64,000 nt of DNA, from NCBI GenBank assembly GCA_947566645.1, contig CANOKL010000013.1, forward strand, positions 19,275 to 83,274, written 5' to 3'. This DNA is from an uncultured Lachnospiraceae bacterium (GTDB taxonomy: Bacteria > Bacillota > Clostridia > Lachnospirales > Lachnospiraceae). The notes below the pieces were generated by a model. The model was given only the letters and a program-made list of their open reading frames with translations. It made no database searches and was not told the origin of the DNA. Below, in pieces: positions 53,318 to 62,258 of this stretch (the first letter of the stretch is position 1; every line of letters begins with the position of its first letter). The position numbers and the translations under genes were made by a program.

Positions 53318-53887
53318 TTATGATTCAATCCCCAGCCACCCCTTTACTGTTTCTACAGCATACCCTACACCTTGAGCAATTTTTTCAACATCAACTCCAA
53401 GAGTATAAAAATTTTGGGCTGCTTCTTTAGCTTTTTTTAATTCTCCATCCTGCTCACCAATCTTCCGCTCTTCCATCCGAATTTCTCGTATTGCCTGACA
53501 CACATTAACCACCTCGTCTTCATCATCATATTTTATGCCTGAGTTTGTAATTGCCGGGGTCACATCTGCCGCCCTGCGCTCCACTTCCCGGAAACGCTCT
53601 TCATTGGCTGCCAAAACCCTGCTTAAATTTTCCTTGTCTTTCGAATACTTGATGAACAGCATGACTTCCCGCAGGCTGGACTGAAATTTCATGATCTCCT
53701 CATCCTGTATCTGTGCTGGTGCAATCAGCCGCACATGGTAATTGTCCATGCAGGCAAGCACATCCGGGTCAGCCACATCCATCATATCAAACAGGCTTAA
53801 CGGCCCATCCCACTCTTCCGAGCCAAAAAATATGGTCACCGTGATGGATGGCATCAATCTGTCCCCTGCCCAAAAACCGCTGCACAT
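53318..53887 (-). pseudogene. C-terminal fragment of an Rpn-family recombination-promoting nuclease/transposase
   Basis: 189 codons. DRLMPSITVTIFFGSEEWDG, then PLSLFDMMD and the REVMLFIKYSKDKENL segment, are those of the C-terminal half of the Rpn/PD-(D/E)XK transposase-like family of Clostridia. A charged helix and a variable tail ending GVGYAVETVKGWLGIES follow. The N-terminal 130-150 residues with the catalytic site are missing, cut off exactly where a terminator hairpin of the neighbouring gene begins (53875). No ribosome site stands before the first ATG. Broken remnant; possibly translated, but without the nuclease core. Confidence 0.75.
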
Positions 53888-53914
53888 TCTCTTTTTAAGA
53901 ATGCCACAGCGGTT
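53875..53914 (-). terminator. Intrinsic terminator of the secreted protein gene
   Basis: AACCGCTG...CAGCGGTT with an inner GCATTCT/AGAGAATG stem, then a short T tract on the minus strand. About 40 bases past the stop at 53956. Confidence 0.75.
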
Positions 53915-53955
53915 CTTTACTTATAAGAAATTATTTTTTATTCTGATAAACTGCC

Positions 53956-54582
53956 CTACATTATTGATTTCACTTTTTTTGCAGTCCATTTAATATTGTA
54001 AGTGTCTGTCGCTTTGACTGCCCTCTTTTCGGTCATGGACTTCTGGAACTTTTTCATAAATTTATTATATTTCGACTCACTGACGACTTTATTCTTCAGA
54101 TAATACTCTACAGGCATCCCGCCATATTCAGCCTCTTTCTTCTGTGTAACCTTGCTTTTGCCAAAAGTAACATATCCGCAAGCGCGGCAGCCTACGCCGA
54201 ACCAGCCTTCATACTTATATTTGTTTTTCTTTCCCGGAACTGTATATAAGGATCCGCTGACACTCCCGATCTTTTTTACCTTCCCTTTTTTATAGGTATA
54301 CACCGTCCAGGGTTCCGGCAGGCTCCCGGTATCTCTTGGATTATAAAGAAGCTCCGGTACTCCGTCTTTATTCATATCCCGGACAATCACGAAAGAATAC
54401 CCTTTTATCTTTGGATTCTTTTTTGTAAGACTGTTTATTTTCCTGGCATAAGCCTTTGCGCAGGCATTTGATATTTTCTTTGAAGCCTCAGCCTGTACTA
54501 TATTCAGATTAAAAATACCGGCAGCCAAAACCAAAGCCAGAAGGAAGGAAAGAACCTTCCGGGATACATTCCTTGTTTTCAT
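53956..54582 (-). CDS. Secreted protein of about 208 residues (unrecognised)
   Basis: Starts MKTRNVSRKVLSFLLALVLA, with AAAGGAG 9 bases upstream. Signal peptide likely cut near VQAEA. Mature part is rich in Lys and Tyr. An EF-hand-like or integrin-type loop, RDMNKDGVPELLY, and GSLYTVPGKKNKYKYEGWFG are seen; three cysteines (A-C-A near the N-terminus, then CRAC). Similar small lysine-rich secreted proteins with an NKDGxPEL motif occur in many Lachnospiraceae; function unknown. It ends with a strong terminator. Confidence 0.8.
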   Translation of the reverse strand: MKTRNVSRKVLSFLLALVLAAGIFNLNIVQAEASKKISNACAKAYARKINSLTKKNPKIKGYSFVIVRDMNKDGVPELLYNPRDTGSLPEPWTVYTYKKGKVKKIGSVSGSLYTVPGKKNKYKYEGWFGVGCRACGYVTFGKSKVTQKKEAEYGGMPVEYYLKNKVVSESKYNKFMKKFQKSMTEKRAVKATDTYNIKWTAKKVKSIM

Positions 54583-54623
54583 AACTATAATCTCCTTTAT
54601 ACTAAAATTACAACTGGTCAATA

Positions 54624-54822
54624 GTTACAGTTAAGCCTTCAATGTCATTTAGTTAAGCCGGACGCGTCTGACATGATGTAGTTCTCTTTCAGACACGCTT
54701 TCGCTCGGTTCCAAACGCAGCGGTACTAAGCTCGTGAAAAACCTCGCTAAGTGCCGGCGTTTTCCAACGGTCTTCAAGAGAACTACATCATGTCAGACGC
54801 TGTGTACTGGCTGAACTGTAAC
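54624..54822. repeat. 199-bp nested inverted-repeat element
   Basis: Outer arms GTTACAGTTAAGCC (54624-54637) and GGCTGAACTGTAAC (54809-54822) match at 13 of 14. Inside, a perfect 25-bp pair lies at 54664-54688 and 54776-54800 (GCGTCTGACATGATGTAG...). Within its 87-bp spacer is another imperfect hairpin (AACGCAGCGGTACTAAGC with GCTAAGTGCCGGCGTT). No coding frame of note. It fits a MITE-like element or a long structured RNA. Confidence 0.75.
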
Positions 54823-54841
54823 GATCAATATCCACTACGAT

Positions 54842-55537
54842 TCATGGCCTGGATATGAACTCCTCGGGGTTATAAATCTTCTCCCTGTACTGTGGATATT
54901 CCCTGCAGAATCTCTCGATCACCTCAGGATGCTCCCAGTAATGCATAGGATAAACCCTCTCCGCCGGAACCTTCTCAAAAAAATACAGCATCCCCCTTGC
55001 ATAATCCTTTTCCTGGCGCACATCCAGGGGAACGAATGCCACATCAACCTTACGTCCCGCAATCCGGTCAATCTCCCGCCGGTAACGTTTTTCCATGCCC
55101 CGGTTATATTCTTCTGTCTCCTCTTCCCAGTACCAGTCATTAAGATCCCCGGCATGGTAGATCACGCCGTCCTCCGTAGTCACAAGATATGCAACGCCTG
55201 AATCCGTAGAAAACAGAGTCTCAATCAAAGCACCATTTGACAGGGTATAGCTCTTATTCCCGCCAACGCGGATCACGGAGATGCCTTCCGGATATCTCTT
55301 TTTCCGGATATCCGCAGACAATACCGCCTCCACGTTCTCTGCCGGGATCCCCTGGTCTTTTAGAAGCTGAAACACTTCCTGGTTATAGTGGTCATGATGA
55401 AAGTGGCTAGCTAGCACACAGACTCTTTTCTCTCTGTCCAGTGCCGGCAGCTCACCCTTATAGTAGTCAAATATATAATAACAGTCACCAGTCTCCACGC
55501 AAAAGCCGCTGTGGAAAATATAAGTAACACGAATCAT
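54842..55537 (-). CDS. MBL-fold metallo-hydrolase
   Basis: 231 residues starting MIRVTYIFHSGFCVETGDCY; GGGAG is 11 bases upstream, while the frame's earlier TTG overlaps that site. The metal motif is SHFHHDHYN (HxHxDH) and YHAGDLNDWYWEE follows, then PMHYWEHPEV. Similar small beta-lactamase-fold proteins in Clostridia have unknown substrates. It begins 25 bases after pruA and is likely in its operon. The 19 bases between its stop and the 54.6-kb repeat hold no terminator. Confidence 0.88.
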   Translation of the reverse strand: MIRVTYIFHSGFCVETGDCYYIFDYYKGELPALDREKRVCVLASHFHHDHYNQEVFQLLKDQGIPAENVEAVLSADIRKKRYPEGISVIRVGGNKSYTLSNGALIETLFSTDSGVAYLVTTEDGVIYHAGDLNDWYWEEETEEYNRGMEKRYRREIDRIAGRKVDVAFVPLDVRQEKDYARGMLYFFEKVPAERVYPMHYWEHPEVIERFCREYPQYREKIYNPEEFISRP

Positions 55538-55562
55538 TCCGTTCAAATCTCCCAACGCTGTA

Positions 55563-57113
55563 CTAATCTGTCAGATCCTCAGATATGGACTTCAAGTTCA
55601 GGAAGTTGGTCAGGTAATCGCTTGTTCCGGTCTTCGCGTCCGTACCAGACATATTAAAGCCTCCGAATGGATGCTGCAGTACGACTGCTGCCGTAGACTT
55701 CCGGTTAAAGTACAGGTTTCCTACATGGAACCCGATCTTTGCTTTTCTGATGTTGTCCCTGTCCTCGCTGTATACAGAGCCTGTCAGCCCGTACTCTGTC
55801 TGGTTGGCAATATCCAGTGCCTCGTCAAAAGAAGATACCTTGATCACTGCCAGAACAGGCCCGAAGATCTCCTCATTGGCAATCCGCGCATCTCTCTTAA
55901 TATCGCGGATAACGGTGGGTTCAATGAAATATCCCTTCTCATCACTGTAATTTCCGCCGTAAACTACTGTTCCTTCCTTACGTCCGATCTCAATATAGTT
56001 CGTAATGCTGTCATATGCACCCTGGTTAATCACCGGTCCCATGGCTGCATTGCTTCTCCCGCTTCCCTGGTCCTCTTTCAGCGCCTTCGCACACTCTACA
56101 ACAGCATCTACCAACTCGTCATAGACATCCTCCATAACAATGGCCCTGGAGCATGCAGAGCACTTCTGCCCCTGGAAAGTAAATGCAGAATTCACAATCC
56201 CCTGGGCTGCCTTTTTCACATTTGCTGAGGAATCTACGATAATGGCATTCTTACCGCCCATCTCAGCTACCACTCGCTTAATCCACTTCTGGCCGTCCGA
56301 AATCTTAGCGGCATGCTCATTGATCCTGCATCCCACTGCCTTTGAACCTGTGAAGTTCAGGAATCTGGTAAGCGGATGCTCTACCAGGTAATCCCCGATC
56401 TCTGAGCCGCGTCCCGGAATATAATTGACAACTCCTGCCGGTACGCCCGCCTTCTCACACAGCTCCACAAACTTGTATGCCACAATCGGCGTATCAGAGG
56501 AAGGCTTGCATACGATTGTATTTCCTGTTACTACTGCGGAAACTACCATATTTCCAAAGAGAGAGAAGGGGAAATTCCACGGCGGAAGTGCAACTCCTAC
56601 GCCGATCGGTATGTAAACGCACTTGTTGAACTCATCTGTATCCACAAGCTCCAGCCCCTTGTCAAGCTCTGCCATATGCATGGCGTAGGAATTAATAAAA
56701 TCAAGCTGCTCACACAGCTCTCCGTCTGCCTCGCCCCAGTTCTTTCCGCTCTCCTCCACATTCCATGCGTCGAGAATAAAACGGTTCTCATCAATCAGCA
56801 TGGCAAGCTTTTTAAGGCAGCGGATTCTCTCCTCTGCCGGAACCATGCTCCATGTCTTAAATGCTTCATTCGCTGTTACAATTGCTTTTTCTGCCATCTC
56901 CCGGCTGCATGTACACGCATATCCCAGTACTCCCTTGTCCGCCGGGGATATGGATGTGATTCTGTCCTCTGTCTGGATCCTCTCTCCTCCGATTATAAGC
57001 GGATATACCGCTCCCTTTTCTGCGTCAACCTGCCGGAATGCTTCTTCCATCTTCTGCTTATTTTCTTCCAATGTAAAATCCAGTTCTGCGGCATTTTTAA
57101 ATCCTTTTAGCAT
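55563..57113 (-). CDS. pruA: 1-pyrroline-5-carboxylate dehydrogenase (L-glutamate gamma-semialdehyde dehydrogenase)
   Basis: 516 residues. Oxidises P5C/glutamate semialdehyde to glutamate with NAD(P)+ in proline and arginine breakdown. Catalytic cysteine in FTFQGQKCSACSRAIV, the catalytic glutamate in VVAEMGGKNAIIVD, and a FTGSKAVGCRINEHAAK cofactor-binding segment. The architecture PPWNFPFSLFGNMVVSA and HPFGGFNMSGTDAKTGT matches RocA/PruA. No proline dehydrogenase gene is near, so the substrate may come from ornithine. Confidence 0.95.
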   Translation of the reverse strand: MLKGFKNAAELDFTLEENKQKMEEAFRQVDAEKGAVYPLIIGGERIQTEDRITSISPADKGVLGYACTCSREMAEKAIVTANEAFKTWSMVPAEERIRCLKKLAMLIDENRFILDAWNVEESGKNWGEADGELCEQLDFINSYAMHMAELDKGLELVDTDEFNKCVYIPIGVGVALPPWNFPFSLFGNMVVSAVVTGNTIVCKPSSDTPIVAYKFVELCEKAGVPAGVVNYIPGRGSEIGDYLVEHPLTRFLNFTGSKAVGCRINEHAAKISDGQKWIKRVVAEMGGKNAIIVDSSANVKKAAQGIVNSAFTFQGQKCSACSRAIVMEDVYDELVDAVVECAKALKEDQGSGRSNAAMGPVINQGAYDSITNYIEIGRKEGTVVYGGNYSDEKGYFIEPTVIRDIKRDARIANEEIFGPVLAVIKVSSFDEALDIANQTEYGLTGSVYSEDRDNIRKAKIGFHVGNLYFNRKSTAAVVLQHPFGGFNMSGTDAKTGTSDYLTNFLNLKSISEDLTD

Positions 57114-57179
57114 CTTATTCTTTTACCTCCTGCAATTATCTTACTAACACATTGTAGCAACAATTAGAGTATTCGTCAA

Positions 57180-59240
57180 TTATATTCGAGTGAATCTTAG
57201 CTCTACCTTGAACAAATCTGCTTCTGTCTCTATGGTAAATTTCCCCTTCTGAAGTTCCGTAAAGCTTTTCACGATTGCAAGCCCCAGGCCGGAGCCTTCT
57301 GTATTTCTCGACACGTCGCCTCTGACAAACCTCTCTGTAATCTCCTCCGGACGGAAGGTAAGCTCTGCGGCAGAGACATTTTTAATACGGATCACTGCCT
57401 CATCCATCTCTCCCGTTATCTCCACATACGCCCTTGTATGGGGCAGCGCGTATTTAGCGATATTAACCAGCAGGTTTTCAAAGATCCGGTATGTCTTCTG
57501 ACTGTCCAGATGAGCAACGATTTTGTCCTCCGGATAGCTGCACCTGAAGTCAATCTCCGCCTCCGACAGCTTATCCTCCAGTTCAAGCTTTACCTGCTTA
57601 AACAGATTTACAATATCCACCTCCATAAGATTGAGCGTCACATTTTTACTGCTCGCCTTGCTGATCTCAAACAAATCCTCGATCAGCACCTTAAGTCTCA
57701 TGGATTTACTTTCAAGGACACGGATATAATCCTTTCTCTTTTCTTCGTCCTGTTCCTCCTTCAGCAGATTCACGTATGTGATAATTGCCGTAAGCGGCGT
57801 CTTCAGATCATGGGATACATTTGTAATCAGCTCTGTCTTCATACGCTGGCTCTTTACCTCTTCTTCCACTGCCTTGCGGAAGCCTGTCTGAATCTTTGCA
57901 ATCTCCGTCCGGAAGGGGGTAAATACCCCGAGATCCTCTGTAATCTCCACCTCCAGGTCTCCCTCAGCAATCTGATTCGTCGCTTTCAGAAGCACTCTGT
58001 ACTTTTCGCGCAGATCATTATAAAATCTGCGCAGAAGAAGGAACAGGACAGCGGAATAGATGCATAAAGCCATAATCCCAAAATACCACATAAAGCACAT
58101 AGCCGCAAGAAGCACAAAATTACACAGAACGATCCGGAAAATCGCACGATTTCCATTTTCCCTTAAGTCTATGGATTCCAGGGAATGGTATATCTGTTTA
58201 AACCACCCTGTCACCTTTCCCTTTCCCGTCCTCCAGGCTTTGATAATATAGCCTCTGGATGGGTACAGGATGGTCCTCTCCCTGACATACACTTTAGGCC
58301 CAAGCACATAGATCTGCCTTAAGCAGGAAGATGCCCAGTATACGACTGCAAAAAAGCACATCCAGCACACTGTATTTAAATCTCTTGCAATCCCGCTTCT
58401 CTCTTCCAGCATACCCGCATAACTCTCTTCCATCAGCAGGAACCCCAGAAGAACAGCAAAAACCACTGCCTCAAAGGGCACTCTTAAAAGCTTCCCACTG
58501 CCCGTTTTCCAAAAGGGCAGAAGGGGACAGAGCCATGCAAGCACTGCCACAAGAAACATAAGCAGAAGTATTGTACTGCTCATCATTCCACTCACATCCT
58601 CATACATGCTTACATCATACATTTCCGCAAAATATCTTTTCAGGCTGTCCTGTGTAATCCCAAAATAATAGGTTCTGCCTTCCGGCCTTTCCATTCCGTA
58701 GTCATCACCCTCTGACATAAGTGTATGCCAGCTATTTTCGTTATTGCTGATCAGCTTTCTGAAAACCAGGCTCTGCTCTTCCTTAAAGTCTCCATATATA
58801 TACTGGATATCCGGAGTGCCCCCGCTGCTGTAGGCAATCACAACTCCAAAGGGATATTCCTCCAGGCTCTCGGGAGTCAGCACCTTCCCGGTATTTGCCG
58901 TACTCTGCATCATGAGCGTCCCTTCCTGATCCTCCACCCTGTAGTCCAGGTAAGGATACATGTTCTCGTATTCCGTGTAGCTGTTCTGGACCTGCCCATA
59001 GATATCTTCAAAGGGATTCCCTGACTGTTCTAAATTATAAAGAACATAACTGATCTCAAGGAAATCTCCGAGGAATTCTTCGGAATTCATATAGGAATCA
59101 TACTGATTTTCTACATTTTCCCAATAGATTGTATTATAATTGTTATACTGGCTTCTGATATAGATACTTGGAGCCAGGACGATGCAGATCATCAGAAAAA
59201 TGGTGATCCTGTTACTGTTTTTCAATCTTGTACCCAACAC
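57180..59240 (-). CDS. Sensor histidine kinase with several membrane segments
   Basis: 686 residues, GTG start at 59240 inside the end of the response regulator gene, so translation is coupled. One membrane segment (about 12-28), an outer domain to about residue 215, five or six further segments (215-390), then a cytoplasmic kinase: H-box ELITNVSHDLKTPLTAIITY (His near residue 475), N-box LLVNIAKYALPHTR, and GLAIVKSFTELQKGKF. The G box is SGLGLAIV. Ligand unknown. It partners the OmpR-type regulator just before it. Confidence 0.93.
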   Translation of the reverse strand: MLGTRLKNSNRITIFLMICIVLAPSIYIRSQYNNYNTIYWENVENQYDSYMNSEEFLGDFLEISYVLYNLEQSGNPFEDIYGQVQNSYTEYENMYPYLDYRVEDQEGTLMMQSTANTGKVLTPESLEEYPFGVVIAYSSGGTPDIQYIYGDFKEEQSLVFRKLISNNENSWHTLMSEGDDYGMERPEGRTYYFGITQDSLKRYFAEMYDVSMYEDVSGMMSSTILLLMFLVAVLAWLCPLLPFWKTGSGKLLRVPFEAVVFAVLLGFLLMEESYAGMLEERSGIARDLNTVCWMCFFAVVYWASSCLRQIYVLGPKVYVRERTILYPSRGYIIKAWRTGKGKVTGWFKQIYHSLESIDLRENGNRAIFRIVLCNFVLLAAMCFMWYFGIMALCIYSAVLFLLLRRFYNDLREKYRVLLKATNQIAEGDLEVEITEDLGVFTPFRTEIAKIQTGFRKAVEEEVKSQRMKTELITNVSHDLKTPLTAIITYVNLLKEEQDEEKRKDYIRVLESKSMRLKVLIEDLFEISKASSKNVTLNLMEVDIVNLFKQVKLELEDKLSEAEIDFRCSYPEDKIVAHLDSQKTYRIFENLLVNIAKYALPHTRAYVEITGEMDEAVIRIKNVSAAELTFRPEEITERFVRGDVSRNTEGSGLGLAIVKSFTELQKGKFTIETEADLFKVELRFTRI

Positions 59241-59916
59241 CCCACACCACCTTCAAATATTTTGGTTCTTTTGGATTAATCTCAATCTTTTCCCTGATAT
59301 TGCGCACATGCACCATAATGGTATCTGTGCTGATCGCGCGCTCGTTCCATACTCTTTCATAGATCTCCTCTGCGGAAAATACCCTTCCCGGATTCTTAAT
59401 CAGAAGCAGCAGAATCTTATACTCAATCGGCGTCACCTTCACCGGCTCGCCGTCCACGGTAACCTCCACCGTATCCTCATTGATCTCCAGCCCTCCGATC
59501 GTATGGATATTCGAAGGCTTTTCCGCCCCCTCCAGCTTCTCCAAAAACTTCCGGTACCTCCTGAGCTGGGAATTCACCCTGGCAAGGAGCTCCATGGGGG
59601 TAAAGGGCTTTGTAACATAATCATCCGCCCCCATGTTAAGCCCCATAATCTTATCCACCTCCTCTGACTTGGCTGATAAGAAGATCACCGGGAAATCATG
59701 CTTCTCACGAAGGCGGATCGTCATGGCGATCCCATCCATCCGGGGCATCATGACATCCACAATCGCCAGGTGAATCTCCTCCTTCTCAATCACCTCCAGC
59801 CCCTCGATGCCGTTCGCTGCCTGAAACACCACATATCCCTGGCTCTTCAGATAGATCTCGACACCTTCCCTGATCTCCTTATCATCCTCCACAATCAAGA
59901 CATGATTCACTTCCAT
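59212..59916 (-). CDS. OmpR-family response regulator
   Basis: 234 residues, with GGAGGG 9 bases before the ATG. Receiver domain: D10-D12 region IVEDDKE, phosphoacceptor D54 in AIVDVMMPRMDG, K in YVTKPFTP. C-terminal winged helix of the Trans_reg_C type (VKVTPIEYKILLLLIKNPGR, RVWNERAISTDTIMVHVRNI). VanR/RegX3-like in pattern. Coupled to the histidine kinase gene; likely autoregulated, but no clear direct repeats are seen. Confidence 0.95.
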   Translation of the reverse strand: MEVNHVLIVEDDKEIREGVEIYLKSQGYVVFQAANGIEGLEVIEKEEIHLAIVDVMMPRMDGIAMTIRLREKHDFPVIFLSAKSEEVDKIMGLNMGADDYVTKPFTPMELLARVNSQLRRYRKFLEKLEGAEKPSNIHTIGGLEINEDTVEVTVDGEPVKVTPIEYKILLLLIKNPGRVFSAEEIYERVWNERAISTDTIMVHVRNIREKIEINPKEPKYLKVVWGVGYKIEKQ

Positions 59917-60008
59917 CTTTGTATACCCTCCGTTCCTTTTCTGTATGTTATTGTATCCCGAAAAACTTAAGATGATCTTTCCGAAAAACGAAAGATTTTC
60001 TAAAGAAT

Positions 60009-60052
60009 AAGTTGGGGACGGGGCATTTTAAAAAATGCCCCGTCCCCAACTT
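60009..60052. repeat. Dispersed palindrome, family A copy 6
   Basis: A 44-bp palindrome, four-G subtype, with one central A/A mismatch (TTTTAAAAAA instead of TTTTTAAAAA). It touches the stop codon of the Ldh-family gene. Confidence 0.88.
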
Positions 60053-61165
60053 TTACTCAAACGGAAACCGGAACTGTTCAAGCCCCAGTTCATCCCTCAT
60101 GGCAATGAATTCCTTCTGCACGGCTTCCCCAACCGGCACGCCTCTGTGCTCCCGGAATTTCCAGATATCGTATTCCTTCTCTCCTGCCGTATAGATCCGG
60201 TCCTGTCCCGGTGCCTTCTTTGAGGCACGGAGCTGGCGCAGGATCTCGCCTGCTGTCTTCTTAAAACTGTCTGCCCCCATAAATGCCTCTGTATCTATGG
60301 CAATGAAGAAATGCCCCAGAGGATAGGGTATCTTGTTGCCTTCTTCATCCTTTCCGGAGAGCATCCATAAGAAGCTGCCTGCCTGAAGGGCTGCCGACAG
60401 AATCTCCACAACCGTTGCATATCCATAGCCTTTGTACCCTGCAAGCTCCTCCCCGATTCCGCCAAGGGGTGTCAGGGCCGCTGTCCCCTGATTCAAGCCC
60501 TCCAGGATCTGACTGCTGTCTGTCATGGCTTTTCCATCCCGTCCGATCACCATGCCTGCTGGTGTATCCTGTCCGTTTCTTGCATAGAATTCAATCTTGC
60601 CCCGCTGTGAAATGGATGTGGCGCAGTCTAAAACAAATGGAAATTCCTCGTCTGTCGGAAGTCCAAAGGTAATCGGATTCGTTCCAAGCATATTTTCCAC
60701 CCCGAAGGTTGGCGCTATGGACGGACGCGCATTGGTTCCTGTAATTCCGATCATATTATTTTTGGTGCACATGGTGGCATAATATCCGGCAATACCGTAG
60801 TGGGTAGAATTGCGGACCGCTACCATGCCCATCCCATAGGCCTTCGCCTTGTCAATGGCAAGCTGCATGGCCTTCGTTCCGATTACCATGCCCATCCCAT
60901 TGTGCCCGTCTGCCACTGCAGTGGTTGGTGTCTCCTTTATAATCTCATACTCCGTCACCGGACTGAGAATGCCGTCCCTGATTCTGTCAATGTAAATGGG
61001 CTTGAACCTGTTCAAGCCGTGGCTTTCGATTCCGCGCCTGTCGCTTTCAAGAAGGACATCCACGCAAATTCTGGCATCTTCCTCTGGAACTCCATACTTT
61101 TTAAACACAGCCACCATAAATTCCTCTGCCAGCTCCCAGCTGATAAATGGTCTTGTTTCCTGCAT
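60053..61165 (-). CDS. Ldh family oxidoreductase (malate/L-lactate/ureidoglycolate dehydrogenase type)
   Basis: 370 residues. The family (YlbC, AllD, ComC) reduces 2-oxo acids with NAD(P)H and is not related to classical LDH. Pattern: GIESHGLNRF near residue 45, NGMGMVIGTKAMQLAI, VAVRNSTHYGIAGYYA, ITGTNARPSIAPTFG, GTNPITFGLP and GYKGYGYATVVEILSAAL. Substrate cannot be told: lactate, malate or a sulfonated acid are possible. Single gene, ended by palindrome copy 6. Confidence 0.93.
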   Translation of the reverse strand: MQETRPFISWELAEEFMVAVFKKYGVPEEDARICVDVLLESDRRGIESHGLNRFKPIYIDRIRDGILSPVTEYEIIKETPTTAVADGHNGMGMVIGTKAMQLAIDKAKAYGMGMVAVRNSTHYGIAGYYATMCTKNNMIGITGTNARPSIAPTFGVENMLGTNPITFGLPTDEEFPFVLDCATSISQRGKIEFYARNGQDTPAGMVIGRDGKAMTDSSQILEGLNQGTAALTPLGGIGEELAGYKGYGYATVVEILSAALQAGSFLWMLSGKDEEGNKIPYPLGHFFIAIDTEAFMGADSFKKTAGEILRQLRASKKAPGQDRIYTAGEKEYDIWKFREHRGVPVGEAVQKEFIAMRDELGLEQFRFPFE

Positions 61166-61249
61166 ATCTCTCTCCTCCTGGTATCTGTTTTTACCTGCTA
61201 TCTGTTTTTATAAGTGAAGCCATCATCACATAAACCGGCATCACTTACA

Positions 61250-62257
61250 CTAAACCACTTCGCTTAAGTAGATCCTTGATAAAGGCTCAATCTTTTTCAG
61301 CTCCTCCACAAGGCGCGGCGACAGCTCCACGTTTGCTTCCCCGCAGAGCTCCCCAGGCTCCTTTACTCCGAAGAGCAGCTCCGCAAGGGCTGCCGCTGTC
61401 AGTGTCCCTTCACTGTTCTCTCTCCTGCCCTCCATAAGCATCACCCCGGAAAACTCCGTACCCGTAATAACGAAGCATTGGTTATTTTCCTGTATGACAG
61501 GATCAGTCACGGTAAAACACGCTGCCATAAGACTTGTCAGTCTTACTGACATGAGCATTCTCCTTACATCCACGATCCTAACCATGATTTTCGGCCTTTC
61601 CTTCTGTTCCTCCCCGTCCTCATCATAGACAATCCGGCAGTCCAGAATCTCACCGTCTTTTCTGTAAAGCACCAGGCTTCCTCCATCGCTTTCCACCTCT
61701 TTTATCAGACGTGTGTAATAAGCCTCGTCACGCTTTGCATACACCTGGTAATTTTCTGACAGATAGCGCTCTGCCATCTGTGCAATCCGGCCTGAATCCT
61801 CCGCCTTTGCCGCGGCTTCTTCCGAATCCTGCGGATGCTCTCCCGGACCTCCGCAAAGCCCCGGCGCCTGCATACAGACTGTCCGGAAATCATGGGGAAG
61901 ATAGATCTCTTCTGCCGCAGGCATCAGAAAAGTAAAGGCATGCCCTTCTCTGTACATATCCACAAGCGCTGCCCTCAGAAGGGCTGCCATAAACCCGCGC
62001 TTTCTATATTCCTTCCTGGTCGCCACGGCCACAATATAATCCACTGCCTTTTCCTCTCCATTTACCATAAGAGTATACGGATTCCGGTGCAGCATCGCCT
62101 GTATGCCGCCGTCCTCCTTAAGCACATAGATCTGATTGTCCCCCGCCTTCTCTGTATAATAATAATCTACAAATGCTGTACTGTCCTCAGGAAACACTTC
62201 TTCGTATAATCCCTTGGTATCCCCGTGCTCCTCTGGCCTTAATCTTTGAATCTCCAT
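61250..62257 (-). CDS. GNAT family N-acetyltransferase (Eis-like)
   Basis: 335 residues from MEIQRLRPEEHGDTKGL; GGGG lies 5 bases upstream and the longer frame overlaps ispF. N-terminal GNAT domain with the acetyl-CoA-binding VAVATRKEYRKRGFMAALLR near residues 75-94, followed by a second GNAT-like and a C-terminal SCP2-like domain (residues 230-335), the Eis architecture. It starts one base after the ispF stop. Target unknown. Confidence 0.85.
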   Translation of the reverse strand: MEIQRLRPEEHGDTKGLYEEVFPEDSTAFVDYYYTEKAGDNQIYVLKEDGGIQAMLHRNPYTLMVNGEEKAVDYIVAVATRKEYRKRGFMAALLRAALVDMYREGHAFTFLMPAAEEIYLPHDFRTVCMQAPGLCGGPGEHPQDSEEAAAKAEDSGRIAQMAERYLSENYQVYAKRDEAYYTRLIKEVESDGGSLVLYRKDGEILDCRIVYDEDGEEQKERPKIMVRIVDVRRMLMSVRLTSLMAACFTVTDPVIQENNQCFVITGTEFSGVMLMEGRRENSEGTLTAAALAELLFGVKEPGELCGEANVELSPRLVEELKKIEPLSRIYLSEVV

Positions 62258-62258
62258 A

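Noticed and set aside
53242..53430. Plus-strand frame starting MLRYAYWIQNQCSYQ with a good AAGGAGG site
   Set aside because: Its second half is only the antisense of the Rpn fragment, and it overlaps no conserved domain. The first 26 codons might be a remnant of a lost gene, but nothing supports a working product.
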